NCBI GenBank assembly: GCA_916700875.1
Contig: CAKAKS010000067.1
Span: forward strand, 26,649,433-26,713,432
Direction: 5' to 3'
Source of the DNA: Sebastes aleutianus
Lineage: Eukaryota; Chordata; Actinopteri; Perciformes; Sebastidae
Length of the DNA stretch: 64,000 bases
Part shown: positions 34,801 through 45,861 of the stretch, piece by piece
How positions within the stretch are numbered: position 1 is the first letter of the stretch
Layout: each line of letters starts with the position of its first letter
Made by a program: the position numbers and the translations under genes
The notes under the pieces: generated by a model
What the model was told of the DNA's origin: nothing
The model's input: only the letters and a program-made list of their open reading frames with translations
The model's database searches: none

Positions 34801-37800
34801 CTTTGCAGAGCCTTTCTTTAGTCCAACCATTCAGTCACTGATGCTGGCTGTGACTCCCTCAGGGCTCTACTGAAGGGCTGCCGCTGCGTGGAGCTGGACT
34901 GCTGGGACGGATCAGATGACGAGCCAGAGATCTACCACGGCTACACACTGACTTCTAAGATCCTCTTCAAAGACGCCATCAAAGCCATCAAGGAGTATGC
35001 CTTTAAGGTGTGTTTAGTATCCAGTTACATCCATTTAGAAGTCTCTCACGTACGTTTTCTTGATCTGAGTTCTCTTGTCTGGTCGTCCCCAGACGTCCGA
35101 TTACCCAGTTATCATCTCCTTGGAGAACCACTGCAGCGTTGAGCAGCAGGAGGTCATGGCCCACCACATGAGCTCCATCCTGGGCAGTGCGCTCGTCACT
35201 TCCCCCCTGGGGGACGGCATGCCCACAGACTTTCCATCTCCTGAGGTTTGAATCCACTCTTTTCTGTTGGGTAGAGTTTATTTTTGTCCTTTGACACCAG
35301 TCACTCACGGGGCCACGCTGTTAATGTGTGTGTGCACGTCCCTCCAGGAGCTGAAGGGGAAGTTCCTGATCAAAGGGAAGAGGCTAAACAAACTGGAGGC
35401 TACCTTCGCTCCCGAAGCGGCTATGGCCGATGACACGGACGTGACGGAGGAGGATGATTCGAACGATGATGATGAGGATGAACAGAAGGAGGAAGCGCAA
35501 AGAAAGGTGGGGGTCAAGAGAGAGCAAATAAATGATCTCAGTTAGCACATTTTTTAGCGTTAGGAGTTATTTATTTTATACTGACACCTAATTTCCATTT
35601 AACGCTGTAGAAGAAAAAGAAGCTGAAACTAGCGAAGGAGCTGTCGGACATGGTGGTCTACTGCAAGAGCGTCCACTTCCACGGCTTTGAGGACGCCAGA
35701 CAAAACCTGAGCTTCTACGAGATGTCGTCCTTCAAGGAGAACAAGGCCATGGGGCTGGCAGAGGAGTCGGGTGAGGAAGACTTCAGGCTGCATTCACTTG
35801 AGTGTTTTAGTGTCAAGATTTATCTTAAATTTATCTTATAAGGCTGTCAATTGATAAAAATATGTAATGGCAAATTAATCGCACATTTGTCAAGTATTTA
35901 ATACTCTTATCAACATGGGAGTGGACAAATATAATTGCTTTATGCAAATGTATGTATATATTTATTATTGGAAATCTATTAACAACACAAAACATGACCA
36001 ATATTGTCCAGAAACCCTCACAGGTACTGCATTTAGCATAAAAAAAATATGCTCAAATCATAACATGGCAAACTGCAGCCCAACAGGCAACAACAGCTGT
36101 CAGTGTGTCAGTGTGCTGACTTGACCATGACTTGCCCCAAACTGCATGTGATTATCATAAAGTGGGCATGTCTGTAAAGGGGAGACTCGTGGGTACCCAT
36201 AGAACCCATTTACAGTCACATATCTTGAGGTCAGAGGTCAAGGGACCCCTTTGAAAATGGCCATGCCAGTTTTTCCTCGCCAAAATTTAGCACAAGTTTG
36301 GAGCGTTATTTAGCCTCCTTTGCAACAAGCTAGTATGACACGGTTGGTAAATTTTTCTAGTTTCATATGATGCCAATCCTCCACCCTATCTTTAAAACTG
36401 AGCCCACTACAGCCTCCGAAATCCCAAATTGCGTTAATGCGTTAAATAAATTAGTGGCTATAAAACAAATTTGCGCTAACACATTATAAATTTGACAGCC
36501 CTATTATTTTATAAAGCATAAATTTGTCTCTTGAAAACCTCATTAGATTACTTGTTAAGTTCTAAACTTTAGACCTTGAAACCAATATATAAACATGAAT
36601 TAATTTCCTCCCTGGCTACAACACAAAGTATTTACATAGTGCAAACAGTTGTTTAGAGCTATTTTAATTCATATCTACTGCAAAGTTGTAAAAAACAAAA
36701 TTGAATTAAACATTTATTTTTCTAAAAGGATTTTGATACCAGATGAAACCGGCTGGCGCTAGGAGAAACTAGCTTTCAGCTCGGTAGATAACTCTGTTCT
36801 TCTGTCTCGACGTGTTCTCTGCAGTTAATTCCTACATCCGCCATAACATGGACAAGCTGAGCCGCATCTATCCAGCAGGCTCCCGGACCGACTCCTCCAA
36901 CTACAACCCGGTGCCTCTGTGGAACGCCGGCTGCCAAATCGGTACATAACACGGGACACAGGGAGGGAATTACAAACTCTCACGTGTACAGTCCAGCGTG
37001 ACATTTAACAAGTGGGAGACATTTCTGATTCATCATCTTATTATTTCCTTTTCAGTGGCCTTAAACTTCCAGACCACCTGCAAAGAAATGGATGTTAACC
37101 AGGGCAGATTCCTGGTCAACGGAAAGAGCGGCTACATCCTGAAACCGGCCTACATGAGGGACGCGGCCACGGAGTTCGACCCCATCACCCTGACCCGAGG
37201 AGACTGGCTGAAGCCCACGACGCTCCATATCATGGTGAGTGTTTCGCTGTAATAACGCACGCTGACATTATGTCGTTTCCTGTTCAAACTCTGGCTGTTC
37301 AGTATTGTGCAGAGTTCAGATCTTTTATGATGTAACCCCCCACCTGTCTTCAGGTTATATCAGCCCAGCAGCTCCCCAAAGTGAACAAGAAGAAATCCTC
37401 CATAGTGGACCCGCTGGTTAAGGTGGAGGTGTACGGAGTGCCGGCTGATGTTGCTGAGAGAGAGACCAGTGCTGTTGAAAACAATGGTACCTTTCCTTTC
37501 AAACATTATATACAAGTGTTGTGTTCTGTACTTTTATTTGTCAATGCAGTTTACAAAGAGCAAATATTGGTCATATACTTTAGGCTTTAGGATCATCTGG
37601 AGCAGGAGTTTTTAATGTCTTGAGACTGTGGGCCTCCCTTCAGACAAAGCTTGGAAAAAGATGCCCCCTCACTCCCCCTTCTACTTGCTTAGTTTCACTC
37701 AATTCCCAGATGCCTATGGCAGGGATTCTCAAAGTGGGGTCCGTGGCACACTGTCAGGGGGCCCGCAAAATAATTTGCTATAAATTATCAAATTGTGTTT

Positions 37801-39048
37801 TAACAATAAAACAGATGGGAACTGTTTGCACCAATAAAACAAGCATATTGTGTCCATTACTCCCACCCACGTTAGATTTGGGCCAATAGAAACTCTGAAA
37901 TGATTGTGACACACAACAATAAGTTCATTATTTTTAAGTAGAAGCACTTACTGCACCTCCCCTGTAAGGGGTCCTGATGAACCCCTGGCCTATGGGATCA
38001 ACAGTTGAGCCAAGATAGCCTAATAATGCTGTTTGTCATAACTTCAGACTACACCAAACACGTAAAAAAAGGTCTATCCTGCGGCATTTATTAGTTTCTG
38101 ATTCTAGGGAAGTGGGAAAAAACTTAAAATTCCCCAAAACTACTGTATCTCCTAACTATGTCTTTAACCAAATCACACACATTTAGGCCAGTCTGTTATC
38201 TTCTTTTAATAACTAATGTGATATTTTTTCAATTCCATTCTCTGAGCCTCCCCTGAAACTGTTTAGAGCCCACATGGGGAGGCCCGCTTCCCACTTAGAA
38301 AACCTCTGATCTAGAGCCATGGTAGAACATACCAATAGTAGCCTCAATAGACACCAGAACGCAATACAGCCACAACAAACTCCTGCTCCACCTACCCTGT
38401 GTATCTGTGTTTAACATGTAAAACCTGCACACAACTAATGTATTCACGGAAATAAAGGCAGCCTTTGAAGCAGAAGTAGACGAGGCAGGTTAAACGATCA
38501 CCAAATAACTCGTAGGAATGTGTCAGAAATTAATGATGCGTAACTTCTGTGATACATCAAGTCACTCATTATTATATCCTCTTTTTCTGTTGAAGGTTTT
38601 AACCCAGAATGGAATGAAAACTTCCAGTTTGACGTGTTCGTGCCGGAGCTAGCGCTGGTGCGTTTCACCGTGGAAGACCACGACTCCGCGTCTGGTAACG
38701 AGTTTGTCGGGCAGTACACGCTTCCATTCAACAGCTTGAAAATGGGTAAGTTCGGCAACCGTCTGCGGATATTTGCAAAATTTCCTGTTAATGAAACCCA
38801 CTGACGGTTCTTTGTTTTCACACTTCATAAATGAACAGAGACGAGAGTTATCCTCCGTCTCTGGTCGAGCATAGAGAGCTCAGTTCTGCAACAAAGAGCT
38901 CTTCGTGTTCTCCTCTTTCTCATCACTGACTGCAACCACTTTGTGCTCCCACACAGGATACAGACATGTGCCTCTGGTCAATAAGAACGGAGACCTCCTC
39001 CCCTCAGCTGGACTCTTTGTACACATTATGGTCCTCGATGCCGAGTAA
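28814..39048 (+). CDS. plcd1: Phospholipase C delta-1, complete, 15 coding exons, 778 aa
   Basis: Calcium-dependent phosphoinositide phospholipase producing IP3 and diacylglycerol. Exons: 28814-28913, 29542-29700, 31182-31410, 31559-31688, 31872-32100, 34044-34245, 34863-35007, 35093-35245, 35348-35506, 35611-35770, 36825-36941, 37056-37234, 37354-37486, 38596-38745, 38957-39048 (2337 nt, phases agree). PH domain about 37-150 ([15 protein letters not shown] phosphoinositide-binding basics); EF-hand loops [12 protein letters not shown] and [13 protein letters not shown] box with catalytic His330 (SSSHNTYL), Glu360 and Asp362 (ELDCWDG), His375, Glu409; acidic linker with [11 protein letters not shown] box about 508-624 ([16 protein letters not shown]); C2 about 640-775. 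ATG in ACCATGA context. A second ATG begins in exon 2 (29544). Length resembles the longer human isoform. PLCD1 rather than D3/D4 by overall similarity and synteny; a/b fish copy unassigned. Confidence 0.96.
29300..29527 (+). mobile_element. LINE 3' tail in PLCD1 intron 1
   Basis: Ends GAATTTCCCTCGGGATCAAT, AAACTATC, then (ATCT)n. This is the familiar 3' end of a fish LINE, and it abuts the polypyrimidine tract of PLCD1 exon 2. Confidence 0.65.
30408..31136. mobile_element. MITE with the TGTCAA-family core but different ends
   Basis: The core at about 30720-31020 (GATTATCATAAAGTGGGCA, CTCGTGGGTACCCATAGAAC, GGTCAGAGGTCAAAGGACCC, TTTCATATGATGCCAGTATC) matches the AGGGCTGTCAA family. The ends instead consist of CGATAC/GTATCG repeats (GATATATTGCGATACTG and ATCGATACAGTATCAC). 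Ends approximate. It lies in PLCD1 intron 2. Confidence 0.65.
32787..33790. mobile_element. Foldback element with a MITE nested in it
   Basis: Stem arms 32790-32832 and 32871-32913 (GATAATGTACAGCGAGCCAG and its complement; GAAATAAACCC/GGGTTTATTTC), loop 38 nt. TTATTACACGGCT at 32917 is mirrored by AGCCGTGTAATA at about 33775, so the outer element encloses the MITE at 32939-33635. A related stem is at 54644-54727. Confidence 0.65.
32939..33635. mobile_element. TTAA-flanked MITE, AGGGACTGTTTGTAA family, intact
   Basis: 697 bp between TTAA at 32935-32938 and 33636-33639. Ends AGGGACTGTTTGTAACTTTT and AAGTTACAAATAGTCCCT. Same family as 17894-19158 and 63557-64000. CpG-rich interior. Confidence 0.85.
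34571..34648. mobile_element. Fragment of the AGGGCTGTCAA MITE core
   Basis: AACTGCATGTGATTATCATA to CCCATAGAACCCATTGC, a short core segment alone, in PLCD1 intron 6. Confidence 0.7.
35841..36502. mobile_element. MITE, AGGGCTGTCAA family
   Basis: Left AGGCTGTCAATTGATAAAA, right AAATTTGACAGCCCT. 662 bp, in PLCD1 intron 10, directly after exon 10 (71 bp from the donor). The inner core has GACTCGTGGGTACCCATAGA. Confidence 0.85.
37720..37987. mobile_element. 268-bp hAT-type MITE with perfect 8-bp target duplication
   Basis: Starts CAGGGATTCTCAAAGTGGGG and ends CCTGATGAACCCCTG. GCCTATGG flanks it at 37712-37719 and 37988-37995. In PLCD1 intron 13. Related in style to 22692-22959. Confidence 0.85.
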
Positions 39049-39913
39049 GAACGTCACCGACCGGCACGTGACTCCACAGGACACAAGGACCTCCACTACA
39101 CAGCCACGCTTCAGCTGTTTTTAATTGTTTTTATTTTTGCTCTATAGTTTTTAGTTCATGATTAACTTATTGGCTTAAATCCAGTAGTTTGAGCAGCTAC
39201 TTTAAATGACTACAATCTTCTCAAGGGACGGCAAACTAAAGGACTCCACCTGCAACTGGAAACGAGTTGTATTTGGGCGGTGGGTACACGCATACAGATA
39301 CTGTACATACACACAAGGCTTCATAATGCTCCATACGAGTCACATTACAGGGACTATTATACACACTTTTAATCGGTTTGTATGAGGTCCACTTATAACA
39401 CGTTCAAGTTTGTGCCGATGACATTGGATTTTTTTTTTAACACGGCTTGTGTCCCTCATTTCTGGTCAGTTAATGTTTTGTCTATTTAAATATTTTTATT
39501 CAAACGACCATTTTATGAATTCTGGAGAAACATAAGCCGACATGAAAACAATGTGCTTCGTCTTCATCAGTGATTTTTAGTCAATCAAGTGTGATTATTT
39601 TCCACGTGACTTCATCATCACTACATGCTTCTTTTTGTAAATTAAGATGAAGATAAAAGTTTTAAACCTGAACGCCTGTCTCCATGTTTTGTTTTTACAG
39701 CAACTTTGCATCTGTAGTCATGTAAGACTTTTAACATTAACCTCATCCAGTGGTACCTTGTGGAATAATACAACTGTGTAGTACTTAGTTCACCAATTAT
39801 ATGACAATAACAAAGCTTACAATAGTGGCCTACAGTGCATACAGTAGACCAAGTACCACTTTATTTTATGCAAACAGGAAAAGGCAGAAAGCCGTTTGGG
39901 GCTGAGTCACTAC

Positions 39914-41176
39914 TAGGGACGCACTGATTCAACTTCTTCAGTCCCGATACAAATACCGATATCTGGGCTTTGGTTATCGGCCGATACCGAGTACTGATCC
40001 GATATCAGTGTTTAATTAATAAGCTTATTGTGTGGAAGTTACTGGGATCATTCAAGGCAACATCAGACATGACTTAAACATTGCTTTCCTAACTTTGTAA
40101 AACTAAAGGTAACAAATAAATACATAGATATAAATTTACTGAATTGTTATTTATTATTAAAATAATAAAATCGTACATGTGCAACCTGGTTAAAAAGTTT
40201 CAAAATGAACAGGAATTACAATTCAAGTGTAAACCTTTTTAATGCAGCAACAAATTGGTAAAAACTTAAAGGGGAACTACGCCCATTTTCCAAATTCCAC
40301 TGTTCTTCATATGGTCTAAGACAGTCCAAAAAAATATTAGTAAACATGAACAACTCTCTCCCAAATCCAAAAACTGGAGTGCCAAAAAAACCAATGCGTG
40401 ATGTCTTCAAGTATAAAGTCTGGAGCAGCTCCAGACTTTATACTCTATATTACGGCTTCCTTCTTGAATTCCTTTAAGCCACATTTCCATCACCAAGACA
40501 CATACACAACGAGGCTTGTATTACATGAAGCTACGCTCATTCAGCAGGTTACTCGTGGTTAGATGCCCAGCAGTAGTTCTCTCGATGTATGCACGGATGG
40601 CAACGTGCAGCCTGTGAGTGTTTGTGCGTGTGATAAACTACGCTAAAACAACCAAAATAGGACATGCCACGGCACCCCAAAGTAAAGAAAAAGATCAACT
40701 TTGTCTTTGCAAAATGAACAAGTAACCAAATAAAAGCCTGCTGAAAAACTATTGCGGCTCTTGGCGTCCTGAAGCTAATAATTACCATCAACTGGTGCCA
40801 ATTTATTAACAATTCAATGCTGTGGTTGACCACATAGGGCACAAATACCAACCGCAGTCTATCAACAAACATCTTATAATGAGGAATTTAACTTGGCTCC
40901 TTCACCCTATGACATCACAAGACTTCTCTGGTTTCTGGCTTTGAGAGAGAGAGCAGCTCATGTTCACAAATATTGATTGATCTTTCCTCGGCCATGGAAA
41001 TAAGATATTGGAATTCTTAATTTAGGCAGTGTTCCCCTTTAAACAGGAATTCCAGTATATAATGTATATGGAACATAAACATAGAATTTAATTGAATAGA
41101 TCGGCCCCTTTGTCACAGATATCCGATCCAGCTATTTGAGTCAGTATCGGCCTGATATCCGATATCGGTGCATCCC
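39914..41176. mobile_element. MITE with GATATCGG-rich ends, split by a nested TTAA MITE
   Basis: Left AGGGACGCACTGATTCAAC then ATACCGATATCTGGG; right TCCGATATCGGTGCATCCC. Inverted ends of one element, interrupted at 40270-41038. Confidence 0.75.
40270..41038. mobile_element. TTAA-flanked MITE, AGGGGAACTACGCC family
   Basis: TTAA at 40266-40269 and 41039-41042. Ends AGGGGAACTACGCCCATT and GGCAGTGTTCCCCT. 769 bp. Confidence 0.8.
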
Positions 41177-41742
41177 GCGTCACCTCAGCTTTTCCACATA
41201 ATAAAACGATTAACCTTGTGAACTTTGGATGGACACACCCTCGGTACACAGAGCGTCAGTCCAACAATCAGAAGGAGGCGCAGCTCATGGGTTAGCTACA
41301 GTTGAATGGCATGAAAGCCTTTGACTATAATTTAAGGTTGTAAGGCTGTAACCAGTGTTTTATATAAACAATAAATCACAGGATTTCTTGAATGTGAAAG
41401 GTGTTACTTTTAGTGACTATACTCACTCTGCAGTTCCTCTCAGCCCTACTGAGCTTTTTAACCTCTTTCAGCTCATTGTTTTGATTTTACAACCCAAAAC
41501 TTTACTTTTAGTTCACTCTTACAGCTCTCATAGCCTCATTTTGGGCTGCAGGAAACCTGCTGTACACTACCCGCTCGGCACCAAACAGCAGACACGGTTA
41601 GCGACTAGCTAGTGAACATAGTGTCGGCCACCGTGGCTCTCAAACATGCTTGGCACACGGGAGAGGCTTCAGTTGGTTGCAATCTCCTCACCTCACTGCT
41701 AGATTTTACACACTGGACCTTTAAATTTATTGTAAAGTTTAA

Positions 41743-41993
41743 AGGTGTAGTGTGTAAGATCTGGCGGCATCTAGCGGTGAGGTTGCAGTGCAACCAGCTA
41801 CACAACAACGTGACAACGCTAGAGCCAGTGTTTGGTTTGTCCGTTCTGGGCTACTGTAGAAGATAAACGGCTCATTCTAACCTAACGACAACACACGATT
41901 CTTATTTTCAAGTGATTTGACGCTAAAGAAAATATACGTTCATTCTTATTATTTTCCATTTCTAGATCCCCCTAAATGTTACATACTGTTCCT
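41743..41993. mobile_element. TTAA-flanked MITE, AGGTGTAGTGTGTAAGATCTGG family
   Basis: TTAA at 41739-41742 and 41994-41997. It contains CATCTAGCGGTGAGGTTGCA. An oppositely oriented copy ends just to the left (CACACTGGACCT then TTAA at 41721-41724), so two copies are head to head. Confidence 0.75.
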
Positions 41994-42656
41994 TTAAGTT
42001 AAGTTGTTGTACTGCCAATAAGCTAATGCTAAGATAACATGAAATCACTACTGCCAGCTCATTTAGGCGAAGTAAACATTGTGTTGGTTGCCATTAGTCT
42101 GCTGACAGAAGACAAGCAACATTCCTCCATAAAAATGTGCTTTATTGTGACATGGCTGGAAAGAAATTAAATGCTAAATAAAAGTTTATTTTACAGTGAA
42201 GTTATTCTATCAGAACAGAGTAACATTGTCATGACCTCTGGATGGTTATCAGACCATATCAAGGTACAGACAGCGGAAACCTCAATCACACCGATTTTGA
42301 AGTGATGATCTTTGGTCTTAATTCATGTACCACATCAGACATTTGAATTAAAAAATAAATATATAGACATGACAACATTGTTTCAATGAAGCCTTTTATT
42401 TATGGAAAGAAAGAAAAACTGATGCTCAGGATGACAACACGCTGCCAACACTCAAAGTAAGCCAACAAGAACCGACAAGTTTTTGTTTTGTTTGTTTTTT
42501 TTTAAAGAAAAGTGAATGACCTCACCAAAAAAGTGACTTGAACTCAAGTGTTGAAGAACCTTGGTGTGAAATCAATACAAAATGATGAATGTGTGATTAT
42601 GAGTGAGGTGATACATAAAGAAAAACTGGAAGGAAGCACAAGCGAGATGCCTGTGC

Positions 42657-42699
42657 ACGCACACACACACGCACACGCACACACGCAAACACACACACG
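42657..42699. repeat. (CA)n microsatellite
   Basis: Imperfect CA/CGCA array in the probable CTDSPL 3'UTR, read as (TG)n in the transcript. Confidence 0.9.
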
Positions 42700-44915
42700 T
42701 CCCCTGATGGGAAAGACCTGACTGAGGATTCTTACCAAAGGCAAGACAGGGACATAACAGATCTGAAAGGAAGAGGAGGGAGAACAAGCTGGATACGACG
42801 GGTAATATGCAACTTTTTTCAAACCAAATACTGACAAAAGGTAGGTAGAAAAATATCACAATGGTACAAACGACATTTTCAGAGAAAAAGGTTATCATCG
42901 AGAGGTTGAGAAGAGTCGACCAACCGCTTCTTATAAAAGGACATTGCACTGAAACCATCGTCATGAGCTGAACACTCGCACAAATGCTTATGCAAAAGAA
43001 AGAAAATATTTCATCACGCCTGTAGGAGCAGCAGCCTCTCATCTTGAAAAAAAAATAAATGCTGGAAATTATGAAGTAGCGTTGGTGTTTTTGATTTAAC
43101 ATCATGACCCATAAACGAAAGCAGTAATGAGGTTTGGTGGAGCGTACAATCCCTCGACGGAGCGTTTTCATGCCTCATTGCTTCATTTTATTGTTTCATA
43201 ATGTTAATTCACCTCGGCCATACATGGTCTACGCACATATGGCCGAGCCGATTTCACACTCCATATGAAAAAGTACTAATGAGATCATGCTAAAAACATG
43301 TAGATGTAACCTTGGAATTAATGAAGAAACATTGCTTTGTGCCTCTACAGGCAGTAAGGCATCAATGCCACGATGAGGTTCTTCACAGTCCTGTTGCGGC
43401 GCCCCGGTAGTGTTCCATGTAGAGCTGGCCCCGAACGTGTGGAGGCTGTCTGGATGAGCCAGGACTTAGTGAGCACCCATCTGTAGGTTTGGAAGGCGTC
43501 CTTATGTTTTAGTTTTTTTTTTTTTTTTTACTTTCTTCCACAACAAAAGCTGAACTATGGCAATATGGTTCACTATACAAGGTCGTTTGGCGGTTGTTGA
43601 AATACACCAACATTCAAGTTGTTTCGGTATTTTCATTTTGGAAAAAAAAAAAAAAAATCGAATAATTCATTTTTATTGTAGACTAAATGATGTGTATTTG
43701 TGCCTTCAAATTGGGTCGTGTTTACGAGAAGAGTCCACAACTTAATAAGTGGAAAGTTTTCTGAAAGAAAGAGTTTACGAGTTGTGACGCGTTTGTTGAC
43801 GTCAGAAATGGCGGAGGCCATGGAAGTTCATTTTTCGGTGCATAGTAATTTTATTTATCGTAATTTTAGTCGTATATTGTTTTTCTTCGTAATTTTATAA
43901 CAACTCAGAGGAAAATGTTGATATTCCAAAAGTCTTTTTCCTCTGTCATTATGCCTTTGCATTTACTTGCTAGCTTGCTAAATCATCAGCCTCTTTGGCT
44001 TCTAGACGCCGACAGTAACGTTAATATTGACGTTGCTTAGCAGCGGTGTTCTCACGACTTAACCACTTGAACACCTATCGTATATACGACTTCCCATGTT
44101 GTAAACACAAGCTTCATTTGAAGGCACCATTAGTCCAGTTTTTGGATCAAATTAAAGTTTGAAGGTTCTATCATGAAGGATGAAAGTCATCGTGATAACC
44201 AGGCCAGCCTTTAGTGTCTACCGGCTAGCCTTGTCAAGTGCTCTAGACACCCAAACCAAACACTTGGGATGGAAACTCGCCCCCCCGCCCACAAGAAAAG
44301 GTTATTGCCATGGTAGCTAATGTTGCAGCATTCGGTTTGCGTGGCTCCTCTCAAAAAACGTAGGCACTGAGGTGAAGAGCAGTTAAAAAGAGTCTGGGGA
44401 AGGTAAACGCCACACATCATCTCTGCTGGTTTCAACCGGGACTGGTGGAGGACCGGTAAAACAGGAGAGAATGGTGTTACTTTTAACACTGTCCAGACTC
44501 CGTCCGACACTATCCTATATTGTCCTAAAGACACTAACCTCATGAAAAAAAGGAAAAACATGGCACTCGACCCGTTCGCTGTAAGATCCCAGACCACTTG
44601 AAACAACAAAAAGGGATACCTTTGCAACTGTGTACAATTATGGAGAAAGATCATCCCCTAAGGGTGAATCTGCACCTCTTATGTGTGCCACCCCAAAGAA
44701 AGAAGAAAAAAACAATGCGGCTAGCCATATGATAAGCACAACATGACAAACAAGGACCTCATAACATTAAAAACATACACATGTATTTTTCAGAAGATTA
44801 AAACCTATAAATGCTATACGTACTACTAATGGTTTAACAGTTATAGCTGAATGCCTGTTAAAGATATGAAGCCTGTTAAAAAAATATTTTTTGGCAAATA
44901 ATAAAATGAGATGGA

Positions 44916-44932
44916 GGGGGGGGGGGGGGGGG
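44916..44932. repeat. Homopolymer of 17 G
   Basis: Uninterrupted G run on the plus strand, C run in the CTDSPL transcript. Length may be affected by assembly error. Confidence 0.85.
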
Positions 44933-45861
44933 TAAATAAATGGCACAATTGTATCTGAGCTTTCAGATCAAACTATAAAAAGAACTACTGTACTTGCAGG
45001 TGGGGCGTTAAGGTTCTCAATTGCAAACGTACTCCTTTGCCTAAAACAAATTATTTCTACATATAATGAAAGCAGAAAGAAACAAAGTCACATCTATATA
45101 ATGGCACAAGCATACCAGGAGAAAAGAAAAGAGAATACTGTGGAGAGATATTTACCCAGCGTTTGATATTCCAAAAAAAAAAATTAAACTTTTTATCAAG
45201 ATACTTCCGTGTCCACTTTAAAGCATATTTTGTGTGAAAAGACTGAAGTACTCTGGAAATATGCCATGTACAAAATATCGCCCCATATAAACAACATTCA
45301 CACAAGGCACTTCATTCAGTAAGAAAAGAGAATCACAGTCCTTTCTACTACCAGAAACTGCCTGCATAGCAACAATACGAGGACAAAATCTTCTCAGACT
45401 TTTGTGTGGAACCACAAAAGAAACTTCAGACAAAATGTTGTTTTGTTTTTTTTGGTTTTAAAATAAGCACTTCACCAAATAGTAAAACTTTGTTGGTTTG
45501 AAAATAAAGACCAGAGTTCATTCCTCTTAGCATTTTGTCCCCAATATTATCAACGTAAGACGCTCTGTACACTTTCTGGTGTGGTTTTTTGTGAAACACA
45601 GTGCTCCTGGGATATTTAGTGTTTGTTTTCTGATGGCACTCAGAAGGCAGCCAGTCACCAGGTGATGAGAGCGGAGACGGGGGTTTTTTACATGAAGGTT
45701 TCCACAGTGAGACTCCGAGGCGTCCCCTTGGGGCAGAGACAAGAGGGGCGTGAGTGGGAGGATCTGCCTGAGTCTGAGAGATGTGGTTGTAGAGGGGGGG
45801 CAGAGATCGACAGAGCGGAGGATGGAGAGAGAGCGCAGGCGGCGCGCTGCGGTGTGTCCTG

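Larger units (their letters stand above)
39049..42119. other. Convergent intergenic region: PLCD1 3'UTR and nested MITEs
   Basis: The PLCD1 3'UTR starts at 39049; I cannot fix its poly(A) site (a GATAAA variant near 39650 is one option). The rest is mainly the elements at 39914-41176, 41330-41720 and 41743-41993. No coding exon seen. Confidence 0.6.
42120..45861 (-). other. ctdspl: Probable CTDSPL 3'UTR
   Basis: 3.7 kb without transposon ends between the CTDSPL stop codon and minus-strand AATAAA signals at 42141-42146 and about 42397. A multi-kilobase 3'UTR is normal for this gene. It contains (CA)n at 42657-42699, poly(T/A) runs, a GC-richer block at 43370-43500 and a 17-G run at 44916-44932. 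Long minus-strand frames (42572-43171, 44211-44654) show no recognisable domain and are taken as UTR. Confidence 0.6.

Noticed and set aside
37970..37990. CTGATGA at about 37971 as another hammerhead core
   Set aside because: No GAAAC segment or stem II follows; it is the end of a hAT MITE.
42572..43171. 199-codon minus-strand open frame as a protein gene
   Set aside because: Low-complexity Cys/Val runs come from the CA repeat, no domain is recognised, and it lies in the CTDSPL 3'UTR position.
44211..44654. 147-codon minus-strand open frame
   Set aside because: No recognisable family or splice context, and it sits in the probable CTDSPL 3'UTR.
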